64,000 nucleotides of DNA from Dioscorea cayenensis subsp. rotundata. Its lineage: Eukaryota; Streptophyta; Magnoliopsida; Dioscoreales; Dioscoreaceae. The position numbers and the translations under genes are program-made. Under the pieces are notes generated by a model. That model searched no databases. It was not told where the DNA came from and was given only the letters and a program-made list of their open reading frames with translations. The stretch's first letter is position 1; each line of letters starts with the position of its first letter. This document shows positions 49,747 to 63,371 of this stretch, one piece after another. The stretch covers positions 1,922,001 through 1,986,000 of the forward strand of contig NC_052479.1 of the NCBI RefSeq assembly GCF_009730915.1. The letters run 5' to 3'.

Positions 49747-51054
49747 ATTATCTTAAACGTTAGGCAAAAACGAGATGGAGGTGGGATAACTTTATTCATT
49801 ATATACTAATATACTGATAAAGAGATAAACATTTAATAGAACAAATTTCCCACCCTGATGGATTGGTGATCACAACATCTGGCCACGTTAAACTAATCAA
49901 ACTATCACAACCTATCACATTATAAAATTTACATATATATAAGTCATGTACTACATAAATCAAGTTCTAATATAATTCAGATTAACATTTTCTTAATACT
50001 CTGTTAATACAAGCTAATATTTTATTAATAACTACATAATTGCGAGCTTATATTGCCATAAATTTCAACACTACTTGAAGATATAAAAACTTTAGGATGA
50101 ATGCTTTCCACGAACCACAAAAAGGTTAAATTGGAATGATGGAGTTGATTAATTGATTATAATTAGCCATTAGATTAAGTAGGACACTGCCACCCATCTT
50201 TTTTATATAGTGGATAATTTTGATTTAATGTGAGGTAGTCAGACGTATATATACATATATCTAGTAAATCACTACATGTCCTATTTAAGATGTTCTCTAG
50301 CCAACCACCTTAATTAGATTTCAATTGATCTAATAAAATAGTTAGTTGATGTGTCAAATATAGAGCTAGAAATCAAAAAGAACTTTGCCTTTTCGTATGC
50401 TTTTTTTTCTATGATAAAGTTTGGAGCTTTGACGAACCAATAAATTTAATAATTAAAAAAAATCACCTTTTTTTTTTTTTTTGGGAAAAGTGCTAGTACA
50501 TTGATCGTGTCTCATTAATTTTAGCAATTCAAAATGAACACTTCTTCTTGTTAATTTATGCTTATCCAACACACATGAAAAAGACTACTAAAACTCTACA
50601 AGCCATAAATTCTCAGAATTAATAGTAGTATATAATGAAGGCCATTGACTTAAATTTATTCTAATCTTGATCTCTAGTAAACTATGTTATATAAAATAAT
50701 AATATCTTTGAATTGGATTAAGTTAGTCTCCTTGTCATCTTATTTCACAAAACTTATAGATTAATTAATTAGTGAGGTTGTCCTTATCTAAAGCTTATGA
50801 AATAATTAAATGTTTTACTCGGAAAGCATTGAAAGTAACCTATGCATGCAAGAATATTATGATTTGGTTTAATGACATATGAACTAATTGATCAACATCC
50901 ATGGATCCACTCAAAAGTTCCAAGTAGATGCATGAGATGCTCAATAATTAAGGACCTTATGTTGAATGATAGATAAACACTAATAATATTGTTGAGAATT
51001 AATTAATTTGATTGATTTGGTTGTTACTATGTCATACCATATGAAATTTATTCC

Positions 51055-52054
51055 NNNNNNNNNNNNNNNNNNNNNNNNNNNNNNNNNNNNNNNNNNNNNN
51101 NNNNNNNNNNNNNNNNNNNNNNNNNNNNNNNNNNNNNNNNNNNNNNNNNNNNNNNNNNNNNNNNNNNNNNNNNNNNNNNNNNNNNNNNNNNNNNNNNNNN
51201 NNNNNNNNNNNNNNNNNNNNNNNNNNNNNNNNNNNNNNNNNNNNNNNNNNNNNNNNNNNNNNNNNNNNNNNNNNNNNNNNNNNNNNNNNNNNNNNNNNNN
51301 NNNNNNNNNNNNNNNNNNNNNNNNNNNNNNNNNNNNNNNNNNNNNNNNNNNNNNNNNNNNNNNNNNNNNNNNNNNNNNNNNNNNNNNNNNNNNNNNNNNN
51401 NNNNNNNNNNNNNNNNNNNNNNNNNNNNNNNNNNNNNNNNNNNNNNNNNNNNNNNNNNNNNNNNNNNNNNNNNNNNNNNNNNNNNNNNNNNNNNNNNNNN
51501 NNNNNNNNNNNNNNNNNNNNNNNNNNNNNNNNNNNNNNNNNNNNNNNNNNNNNNNNNNNNNNNNNNNNNNNNNNNNNNNNNNNNNNNNNNNNNNNNNNNN
51601 NNNNNNNNNNNNNNNNNNNNNNNNNNNNNNNNNNNNNNNNNNNNNNNNNNNNNNNNNNNNNNNNNNNNNNNNNNNNNNNNNNNNNNNNNNNNNNNNNNNN
51701 NNNNNNNNNNNNNNNNNNNNNNNNNNNNNNNNNNNNNNNNNNNNNNNNNNNNNNNNNNNNNNNNNNNNNNNNNNNNNNNNNNNNNNNNNNNNNNNNNNNN
51801 NNNNNNNNNNNNNNNNNNNNNNNNNNNNNNNNNNNNNNNNNNNNNNNNNNNNNNNNNNNNNNNNNNNNNNNNNNNNNNNNNNNNNNNNNNNNNNNNNNNN
51901 NNNNNNNNNNNNNNNNNNNNNNNNNNNNNNNNNNNNNNNNNNNNNNNNNNNNNNNNNNNNNNNNNNNNNNNNNNNNNNNNNNNNNNNNNNNNNNNNNNNN
52001 NNNNNNNNNNNNNNNNNNNNNNNNNNNNNNNNNNNNNNNNNNNNNNNNNNNNNN
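51055..52054. other. Assembly gap of exactly 1000 N
   Basis: The run of N is exactly 1000 bases, which suggests a scaffold join of arbitrary size. Sequence on the two sides may not be truly adjacent at this distance. An open frame reported across it would be meaningless. Confidence 0.99.
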
Positions 52055-53810
52055 TCAGTTACGTACGCTGCTATTTCTTCTTTCTCTTATTTATCTTATT
52101 AATGAAAGTATTAAATTAAAATTCTGTTTTAAAAGCTGATTTTTGGGTTCAAAGAATTTCCATTTGAAGTATTTCTGTTATATATTTCATGTCCCCTCTT
52201 CTATGTCTATTATTTCTTCTAATGAGACTATTATTTCTTTATTTTTATTTAAGTATTTACTTAAAAAGGATTTTCCTATATCATTATTTTCTGTGAGTTA
52301 TATTTTCACGTAATCAAGCATGTTACTTCCTTGTAAGGTGTATTACCTGTCCTTAAAATGTTATTTTATTCATTTTCTTCCAAACAATATACTATTATTT
52401 TCTTTTTCTTAATTTGGGTTGGTTTATCATCTATTTTTAAGTTATTAACCGTACGGATTAAGGATTCTATTTTAGATGGTGTTATTATTATTATGTTCTT
52501 CTTCATCTATTAAGTTTTGTGTCCCATGGTCTATTTGTTCTAATTTATCTAGTATCATTAATAAGTCGATTAGGGTATTTTGTTTATTATTTAAAACAAA
52601 ATGCCAATTTTTAATAAGCTAAATTATAAGCTAAGTTTGAATAAAAAAAAAAAATCCCATTTAAAAACATCCTCTGGTAAAGCTTTTCCAAAGTCTTCTT
52701 CTCAAAGTGAAGTTCTTCCTCTTAGTAGAAAGTCTTAGTAGCAGAAAATTCACCATCTTGCTAATATTTCAAGGAACGATAGCTGTAACCCTCCCGAAAA
52801 GGAAAAGTGAGGGCTCACAAATAACTCGGCGGCGTGGTCCGGGTCGATATGGGGCTTTCAACCATCTGGAGCATATACAAGATACATACCCCGTCATAGT
52901 TGAAGAAAGCAAATATGCCCCGGTCCCCGCTTTCATAAGGTATGTGTGTAATCGTTATTATATATTTCTTGGCTAAAGGATCACAAGTGCTGCCCGCTGA
53001 AAATTAAGCTGCGAAGTGAAAAGTAGCGAGGTATGATGCCAAAGAGATAATGATGTACTAATTGGGATTATTAAACCTCTCTAAGAAAGATGTGATATAT
53101 CGATGTTTGGTAACACGAGGTTTATTTATCGGTAGTGACGATCAATGGAAAGATATGAAAGATGGCGATTATATCGATAAGATCCTCCTGAGCACCCAGC
53201 ACTTAGAAATTTACATTATGATTATCCCTCAGATCAAGAATTTCTATATGGTAGTTATAATTCATTTAAATTCATTTTTAGTTATAGCTTCTATTATAGT
53301 TAACATAGTAAGATATTTAACTATTATTATACGCCCTTGGGTTACTCTACTTGAAACAACCCATGGAACCAGTAGATACATTAGATTTAATTCCTCGCTA
53401 GACTTCATTCGCCATTATCATATCTTACATGCAAGAGGGCTGGTCTGAAGTTATTATATGTCTCCCTTGGCTCACAACCACGGAACTAGTAAGAATACCG
53501 TTAGTTTTTATTTCTCCTGCCTTTAAGAGCTTACATTCCAGTAAGAGCTTACATTCCAGCTGTACATTATTAGTAGCACAATATCTCGCAGACATTTTAT
53601 CTTCTGTAAATATTTTACATAAATGACTTTGATAGGGTACTATATTTTCATTAGAAATATCTATCTTTACAAGTATTCTCATTATCGTAGAAAGTAGACA
53701 TATATAATAGTTTAAATTTATACTGTCAACGCGTAGAGTTATTATATCTCATTTTAAGAGAAAATACTGAGATCAACATGAGGATTGCGGCGCGTAACAC
53801 AAGTACGGAA
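52055..53810. other. Unidentified coding-like island after the gap
   Basis: This stretch has short overlapping open frames on both strands: 52707-52976 (+), 53062-53448 (+) and 53425-53682 (-). Minus-strand frames between about 52070 and 52600 are rich in Lys, Asn, Ile and Glu and look like decayed protein sequence. GC is locally higher near 52790-52920. A direct duplication of an 18-bp unit (AAGAGCTTACATTCCAGT) lies at about 53525-53560. I recognise no domain. An endogenous viral fragment, a decayed mobile element or misplaced sequence are all possible. Confidence 0.35.
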
Positions 53811-54175
53811 CCATTAGCTTATAATTTAGAATGATCCTAGAAGGGATATATATATATATATTACAAAAGAAATTTTATGTAATTCAAGTCAAAACATTAA
53901 TAAAAGTTGCTTTGAGGGAAGAAACTTGAGCTTGTGAAGATATTATAAATGTGTGTAACAACCAAGCAATGAAAGTGACAAGCAAATCAATATTCTTTCC
54001 ACTTAAAGATAATTAAACCATACACCAACTTTTGAACACTTGAAATAACTTAAAGATATCATGAGTACATGCATGCATGCATGGACTCTAATTATATAGA
54101 CCACAACAACTCACAAATAAACATACACTTGGATAACAATTAAGTTAACAAGAAGTAATTAATAACTCATTTGAC

Positions 54176-55460
<1,285 letters not shown>

Positions 55461-55553
55461 TGAAGAAAAAGAAGACAGTCATATATATATATTGGTGTTG
55501 TTAGTTAGTATGTGTAGTAGCTAGTGATGAAGAAGGGTATGTGGAATAGTGAG

Positions 55554-55561
55554 TATTTATA
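55554..55561 (-). promoter_or_regulatory. TATA box of the second peroxidase
   Basis: The minus strand reads TATAAATA about 94 bp upstream of the start codon at 55460. The promoter element is preserved although the coding frame is broken. Confidence 0.5.
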
Positions 55562-56766
55562 GAGGGAGATTGGAAGGGAATCAGTAGAATAGTTACATGG
55601 TTAATAAGATACGTACCGAACTTGCTAAAGTTAAGCTTTGAGTATTATTATTATGTGAGACTTTTGCATGCAATGAATGATAAGGGACTAATGTCTAATG
55701 GAGCTCATGTAATTGCCAAGTTTGACAAGGATGTGTGCTTTGGTTTTTGAGCTTTGAACTGGTCTTTTACTTGTTTGTTATAGTGTTTGGTGAATGAGTG
55801 GGTTTCTAGGTTTGGTGGTTGTATCATGTTTGCTTGGCTTAGCTTGGTCAATGTATTTATTTATTTATCTATTTATTTATTTATTTATTTTTAAATTATG
55901 TATTGCCATTCAGAAGTTATATTGTTTATTATTAAATCTAGGAGTAATATGTTCATTAATTCAGTTGCTTTCTTAACTTTGATTATGATTAGAGCCAAAA
56001 AAAAAATCTTAGGTTTAAGTTTTATGTGCAAAATTGACAAATAATTGTTTCCTAATAACTTCACAAATTAATAGATAGAGTAAGAAAAAAATTAAATTTG
56101 TTAAATTTCTTTGAAGCTTTTAATGTCTGTTAATTGGACTTTTAACAGATTATAAGTTATTTAAAATAATTTATTTCGGACGAAGATAGAGATATTAATG
56201 ACGTTTGAAAGTCATTAATCATTTCAACTGTTTTGAGTGTCATACCATACTATGCAAGCCAAAATAAAGGACCTCAAACGTTTCCATTTTGCTTTCTATT
56301 TTACTCTATCCTTCAATGAGAATATTGGTTGGATTAGGTGAAGATTATAACATCATTTGTCAAACTTTGAATGAAAATTACAGATAAAAAAGTATTTAAT
56401 GTTCAGTGTAGACTAATCCATGACTAACAAAATGCATGTATGCTATCATTTGGAGTGTGACTTTTTTTTTTTATTTGACAGAGTGGACAAACATCAGAAG
56501 CGTGAGCAAACTTTACAAATTTACCAAAATACTTTCACTTTACGCACACAAGAGGTCAATTCATAATCTTCACCAGCACATAAGGAAAATATATGGTGCT
56601 AAGAGACCAAAGCATTGTTTGTGTAATGTGACATTTGTGTGTTAATCTCTAAATTTTGTATTTATATATACACATGAAGACTTTTTCTTCCACAACATCC
56701 AAATAAATGCTGCAATAAATTAATAAATTTCAAAACTAAGCAAAGCCTTTTTTTAATATATTGACT

Positions 56767-56905
56767 CGTCTATGATTGATTTTTTTTCATGTCTAATTAA
56801 TGACATAAACCTGTCTATAATTGATCTCTTTTCATGTCTAATTAATGACATAAACCTGTCTATGATCGATCTTTTTCATATCTAATTACTGACATAAACC
56901 TAACC
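56767..56905. repeat. 45-bp tandem repeat, three copies
   Basis: TCTAATTAATGACATAAACC recurs at about 56792, 56837 and 56882 (the third with a substitution), each preceded by a GATTGAT- or GATCGAT-like block and a T run. A more diverged related piece (CCTAATTAATGCCATAA) occurs near 57025. Confidence 0.85.
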
Positions 56906-57200
56906 ATCGTTATCATTTTTTTTTAAAAAAAAAAAAAGTCATTGTTATCATTTTCTTGTTTAAACATTGTTTAAATCTCTATAAATATATATATCAACCA
57001 GTATGTGGTTGATTTGCTCATGCCTAATTAATGCCATAACGTAACCATGGTTTTATTTTTTTTCTTGTGGAGACACTGTTTGAATCTCTATAAATATTTT
57101 TATCAAAAAAAATATTCAATAAATATAAAATGATTTCTATGCAAACACACATAATTATAATTATTATCTTACAAATACTTATGATTCAAAATTCAAATAC

Positions 57201-57250
<50 letters not shown>
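57201..57250. repeat. (TA)n(GT)n compound microsatellite
   Basis: About seven TA units pass into about eighteen GT units. Frames of alternating Cys-Val or Thr-His are artefacts. Confidence 0.95.
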
Positions 57251-57252
<2 letters not shown>

Positions 57253-57867
57253 ATTTCACTAATTTTACATCCATTATTAGAAGAGGAACTTATGGGGCAC
57301 ACATGTACTTTTAAGATTGTGGAGTAAACTACACACAAAAGAAAAGAAACCCAAGTTAAAATCAGCAACAGATGCATAGAATAATTTAACTCTAAGATAA
57401 TGATATTCTTAGCTGTCCATTAAATAAATATATTTAACTCATCTGCTAAACATACAAATCACAACTCAAATCAAAGATAAAGACAGTCACAAAGGACACA
57501 TTTTTTGACCAAAGGTTCCTGCTGTGATTTTTGTATGCAGCCATCAGTGCATACTTTTCCTTATTATATATGATTTCAATTAATACATAAATATATAAAT
57601 AATATATATATATATATATATTAAAAATGCCAACTTAGTCAATACCTAATCATACACACTACGGATAGAAAGCAGGTGAAAGAGTTCATCTCTGACCAAA
57701 CCATGTATGCAATCAAACAAGTAATAATTAGGTTTGAAGTGATTAGTTACTACTAAAACAAACAATTTAGTACTTGATTGATTCTTTGGAAGAATTTGCC
57801 TTGTGATCTTGAATATAACAATATTTATAATTTTCATGGATCACAAGTCATAGTTCAATATTTAGAG

Positions 57868-60800
57868 TTACTTGATCCTTTCCTTTCTGAGTCTTTCTAT
57901 CTCCTTGAACATTTGCCAGTGTTCCAAGGAGAGTTCTCCGTCCCCGAAACTGACTGAGATTAGTCGGGCCATGGTTAGCCACCTGGTGATCAGTATCTCG
58001 CATAAGAAATTTTCGTATTTTATGTTGGAATTGTTGAAATAGATCAAACATGACATGGAAAAACCTGTTAAGTTGTTGGCAGCCTAAGCTTCGATCTTCT
58101 CGCATTGCTGCAACCAGTTCATCCTGCAGCATCTGATTAAACATCGAACATTTAACATTTTCTAACTGGTTAATTTAACTGATAAGTAACAAAAGTTTGT
58201 GATTTTACCTGATGAAGATCAGGCTGGCTAGAGTAAGGAAGGGACCTGAGAGTGTCTAGGTACCACCTCCAAGATTGCAGTTCTTCAGGACTTGGATTTG
58301 CAATAGAATTGACGGCATTTGGACAGAATGGTAACACTAGATCAGCAGGCATGATGTTGGACTTTCCATCAGAAAGAATTAATAACTGGACATCAGCAGT
58401 CATTTCCGACGTGTAGAACTCAAAGTCATATTCCACCTAAAAAGAACATTTTCAGTCCATTTCAATGACATAATTCAATTATATCAGAACTCAATGCTCA
58501 GAACTAAATAAATGACAAAATAAAGAAATAAAGAGGGCAATAATATAAGTATAAAAACAGTGATGTGACAATTGAAAATTTTACCAAGGCAATCTCTGAT
58601 GATGAGAATGTAATTACTTACATTTTAGCAAAGACAATTGTAGCATGAAAAGGGGATCATTCAATGAGATTCAGGAAAAATCAAGAATGAGAATATTTAG
58701 CCCTCTAAACCATATCAGAAGCACAGGGCATGGTAATGCAGAGGGAGAAGCATATTACCGATAACTGTTCAATTAACTTCTTAAGCAACCTTGCATTGTG
58801 CACACCATTGGAATCAAGGTTTCCAGGCTGCAAATGGCTTTCATCAATTGTCAAGTGTGTACCTTGAGCTAGCTGCAGGACTCCAGGTATCAACCTGAGG
58901 CCAAAAATTGTCCAGATCATCAATGAACATGATTTACATGCAAAAAATTGCTCATGAAGATTTATTATTCTGTGGTAACTGTATGAATTGAATAACAACA
59001 AAAGATTGCTTTCCAGGATGTTACACCTTCCAGTTTGATTATTTTTTTTGGGTTGAAGTGTTGCTGTGTTGAGATAATCTACAGTGAGTGGAATATATTG
59101 TGAGAAAGGAAGGAGGCTCTGAATTGCACTTGTAATCCGATTTCCAAAAATGGATGCAGTTTCTCCGTTGAAGCCAGTTAGGTTTAGTGATAACTTGCCC
59201 ACTGAAACTGCATCTACTCTAGCACGAAGCTGCTCAAGAAAAACATAAATACAGAAAAAGAGAAAAATTACAAAACAAAAATTTAACCCATAAGCTCTAA
59301 TATATATTATGATATAACCAACAGATGAAAGTCAATTCAACCATTATCATGGGCAAGCTGCACACACCTCATAAAGTACTCAATGCAGAAATGCTTCAAA
59401 CTTTTGGGTATCATGAAATAACCAGATTACAAGATGACCAGAGTGTAACTCATTACTTCAGGTTAATAAAATGAATGTGAGATGAATGAAAAGAAAAGGT
59501 GAAGTAACTCATTCATAATGGAATAAGTCAATAGAACCTCCTTTTCTTTTCCTTTTTTTTCCATTTTTCAATAAACTGTGGATATACTACCATTCATTAG
59601 CAACAGAATAATAGAAATATCATTTCAACATTCATTTCCATGCCAAATTATGACATGACACACACATCCAATGCAAGTATATCTCAAATGTTCAACTACA
59701 AGATTGAGCAAGAATAACTACCCTTGATAGAAGATGCAACAAGAGGCATTCTGCTGCCAAACCATCATTGCCAAGAACTTGTGTAAGATGTCTCAACAAA
59801 GATCCTCGGATCCCTTTAATCATATTAGGAAGCTGCCACAGGAATAACAAAAGGTTTTAACAGTCAGGGGAAAAGTAACATCAGCAGTATAAGACAACAG
59901 AAAATGGCACACTTGTTGTGACATTCAGATTTATGTGAATATCCCACACGACATTTTTTAGGAGAAAATGAAATCATACATAGAATGAAATATTGTAATA
60001 ATCACCTCAACAGACAGGGGACTGGAAACGAAATCTTGAATGGCCAGCTTTCGACAAATTAAACAGTGCAGACGTGGTACCTGAATTAAGAACATATGCA
60101 CAATTACATCACAATTGTTGAACGAATAATGACACATTTTAAATAGAAGACAATGTAGAAGAGTAAATTTTCAATGTAAACTAAATTATCGTTATGATTG
60201 GGATGGTCAAAAGTTGCATCCAAAAGTGAACAAACAAGTTGATTATGAAGCTGAGGTTTCAAAATAAGTTTGCATTCAGTGAGCTAAACAAGAATTCAGC
60301 ATCTGTTATGATTCAACAACTCTCCTGTTAATTGAAATGAAGAAAACTTATTAATGGAAAGCAGTAATTCATGCCTTAAGAACAAAAGTTGAATGCTTGG
60401 TAAACCAGCACATGATCAAAATGCATGGAAGATTCAAGAACACAACAGTTACTATGAAAAACACATATATCAGCCATGAAGAAAACAAAGATTTCCATTT
60501 ATTGCCTATTAGCATACTAGCTCTTTTGATAGCTACATTTTTTAATGCAACTGTAAATTCTAAACAGAAAAAGGCACCACTCTGAAAATTCAGGCCAAGC
60601 ATAACTGCTCCAAAAACAAAAATTACATGCAGTAACAAACAAAAAGGTATATACTCTACATAAACCATTTGTTTACTAAAAGGAAATTAAGATGAGGGAA
60701 AAAATCTACCTTACTAGGAGGGAGATGCATCAATGGATCATCCAGAAGGTCATCCGTAAGATCATCAGCATCTTCCTTGTAAGCAACAAGCTCTGGATCA

Positions 60801-63033
60801 AATGTGTAAATGGCTATGAACTCAAAGACATCATTCAGCTTTAAATCACACTCAGGAGTGTCATACATCTGGAAAACAAAATGATGGGCATAATTATGTT
60901 AAGATATCCATGAATGGCATATTGTGCCTGAAAGCAAGGAACTGAGGCATACAATATAGTCTCAAGGAATAAAAGTTCACTAAAACTAATTTAAGTCAAA
61001 GAACAAAAAGACTCAACCTTAATCACACAAGAAAGAGCTGCTCCATTCCTTGGCTCTGAAAAACCACCTTGAACCAATGACCTTTGTGATGAATGATTTA
61101 ACTGACAAGGGTGTTCACCTTCCTTCTGTAACATGATGAGAAGAGATTTTTCTTAGCATATATCATAAGTAACAGTTTAGAGAGCAAACAAAAAAAAAAG
61201 GAGAAGATGGACCTTAAAATAGAAAACAATATGTTTTTCCAAACAACATGACATAATTAACTAGATTTGAGGGTACTGAAGAGTAATCTTTTATCAGTTG
61301 AAGACAAGAAAACCTTTTTTCTGCCAATAAAAAATGTGTGTGCTAAACGCCTACATATAATGCTAGAAGCCAACATACAGTAATAAGTGTAGCCATGATT
61401 CTAGCCTTCATCCTAATCCCAAGTAAAGAATAAAAATAAGGAAACACCCAGATTTGATATTTGGAGAGTTGGTCCTAGCAAGTTTTATATGTGTGCATAA
61501 AATTCAAAAGATTTTGGTTTGACCCGATCATTCAATCAGTTTAACACCCTATAATTGTGACAAACTACCAATCCATGGTTAGCATGCCACTATTCCAGTA
61601 TTTGCCTGCTAGAATATTTTGAAGAAGAAAAAAATGCCTCTACTAAGACATAGAATGAGAGTGATCATCTTCAAGACTTCTACTGAGGAACATGGACCTC
61701 TGTTGCGGAACTAATGAAAAAGTTAAACATAAAAGGGGCAACCGCTATAGATCAATCAGATGCAACCATTCGGGAAAAAAAAGTCATTAACTACATTAAT
61801 TCTTACATAATCAACCCTTTAAAATATCATCCGCTGACCTGTTTCTTAGAGGAAGGTGACCCTCCATGCTCATTGTTTTCAACAATTCCTTCATCTCTCT
61901 GACGTTTTTCACCATGCTCATACATAGAATTGTCCATGACATTTCTAAATACTTGTGGAGGTGTAGAATGCGTGGCCCATGAATTATGGCCAGGAACCTA
62001 AAATGGAATTCCAACTATCACGACATCCCAATCATTTTCAAGTCGCAACCACAAGATAAAACAATAAAACACAATCACATATGTAATGCATCCAAAAGAA
62101 GGGTACTCACAGGAACACAATGCAAGAGAAGACGCTCCCAGAGATTTGATTCATATGCAGATTGGCATCCAGCAGGCATCGGGAACAAAGCTCCATCAGA
62201 GTATTTATTTGTCCTCCAGTTCGATCCATCCTTTGAAAGAAATACAATATTGAGCCATTAAAAGATCAAACAAAAAGAAAAAAAAAAAAGAGCACAAACC
62301 TATGTAGGAACCCCAACTGAAGAAAAAAAAAATACCTGGAAAGCGCCAATATAGAGCTCCTTTCCAAGCATATCCTGCACCATTCCTCTGAAAGCGGACC
62401 AGGGAATTAGGTTGAATCCATTGGCGACTTGAAGCATCAAGTATCGGAACCTATTGGACAGCAAATGATGGAAAATACAGAAGAACACAAACCTCAAAAA
62501 TCAATCTTTACTAGGATAATGCATTCAAATCTTTCCAACAAGTAACGCGCTGATGCCTGCAATGTAAATTCCATATAAAAAGCCCAATTCGCAAAATTTC
62601 CATTCTCCACAGCAAAGGTTCAACAATCAAGTGAGGATGTGATTAACTAGAAAATAGGGCTAGGGGTTCCCAAACCATCACACAACAAAGTCAAGATCAC
62701 TCTTTTAAGCGAAAATCAATAAAATAACAAACAAATTCAAACAACAGAAACATCAAAACCAAAACCTTAGAAACAAATCTCAACCTTTAACAAGGAGATC
62801 ACATCAAATTCAAACCACATCAAATCTCTAGGGTTTAAGCTTGGGAGAGAATTACCTGGGAAAGGCCACCCTTTTCCAGGAGGAAGTCGCGAAAGAGATC
62901 AAGAGCACCCCAATCCTTACCAGCGAACACCGCCACCGGATCATCGGCGGGTGATGCTGCCACCGCCTGCTCGAAGCTCAGCCGCACGGCGCCGAAATGG
63001 ATTCGCCACGAAATCGTACAAAGGACCCACCAT
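57868..63033 (-). CDS. ETG1: MCM-binding protein ETG1 (two frameshifts in the first two exons)
   Basis: Thirteen exons in order: 63033-62856, 62450-62336, 62230-62111, 61997-61839, 61125-61018, 60868-60710, 60080-60006, 59832-59722, 59229-59027, 58894-58759, 58436-58209, 58132-58065, 57982-57868. The protein is about 590 residues, the family's usual length. Landmarks are MVGPLYDFVANP at the start, MVQDMLGKELYIGAFQ, NDVFEFIAIYTFDPELV, GVLQLAQGTHLTIDE, SNIMPADLVLPF and the C-terminal RWLTMARLISVSFG. ETG1/MCMBP binds the MCM replicative helicase, is needed for its unloading and sister-chromatid cohesion, and is E2F-controlled in Arabidopsis. Exon 1 has an extra T (CCATTTCGG) and exon 2 has an extra base in TTTCAGAGG. 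All later exons join in phase, so the gene looks functional and the indels look like errors. Confidence 0.92.
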
Positions 63034-63039
63034 TCTCGT

Positions 63040-63370
63040 TCGATCTGAAAGCTTCTAGGGTTTTAGACGACGATGCCGGCCACCGAACAAGCTCTATATA
63101 CCCCCGAGTTCCCGCCGCGAGGACGAGATTTCCCGCCAAAACGCGAGAAGAGTGGGATTTTTCCCGCCATTTTAGCAAGTTTTGCAACCACCTCCCTCGT
63201 AACTTCCATATTTAAAATGGCACGCTGCTATAACCCAATATTTATATATCATAGTAATTTCAACAATCTAGTTTAATATAAAGAACTATGTGTTAGTCCA
63301 CTGGTAAGTCCTTGTGATTGAGAAGTCTCATATTATAATTCTTTTTTTTTTTTGTATGAGAATTATGTGT
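63040..63370. other. Shared flank between ETG1 promoter and LINE
   Basis: This stretch is the ETG1 5' flank, GC-richer to about 63200 with TTTTCCCGCC- and TTTCCCGCC-like motifs (about 63123-63170), then AT-rich. TTTCCCGCC is the E2F-site core, in keeping with E2F control of this gene. No coding region is seen. Confidence 0.5.
63125..63170 (-). promoter_or_regulatory. Candidate E2F-binding sites upstream of ETG1
   Basis: The plus strand shows GATTTCCCGCCAAAA near 63127-63141 and TTTTTCCCGCCATTT near 63158-63172. Both match the E2F consensus TTTSSCGC (TTTCCCGCC). They lie about 95-140 bp upstream of the ETG1 start codon. ETG1 in Arabidopsis is named E2F TARGET GENE 1, so the site and the identity agree. 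A third CCCGCC lies in TTCCCGCCGCGAG near 63110. Confidence 0.7.
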
Positions 63371-63371
63371 G

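Larger units (their letters stand above)
46250..51054. other. Gene-free AT-rich region up to the assembly gap
   Basis: No gene is supported. The region includes a palindromic trinucleotide microsatellite (47321-47382), a short inverted repeat with GGGCAGGGTGAGG near 47668 and its partner near 47735, a poly-T run (48832-48858), a MITE (49556-49746) and several (TA)n tracts. Confidence 0.65.
55570..57860. other. Intergenic region between peroxidase and ETG1
   Basis: No gene is supported. The region contains a TTTA-type tract near 55855-55890, a 45-bp tandem repeat (56767-56905), a compound (TA)n(GT)n microsatellite (57201-57250) and a (TA)n near 57602. Confidence 0.65.

Noticed and set aside
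51008..52102. 364-residue open frame on the plus strand
   Set aside because: It runs through 1000 N and contains almost no real residues.
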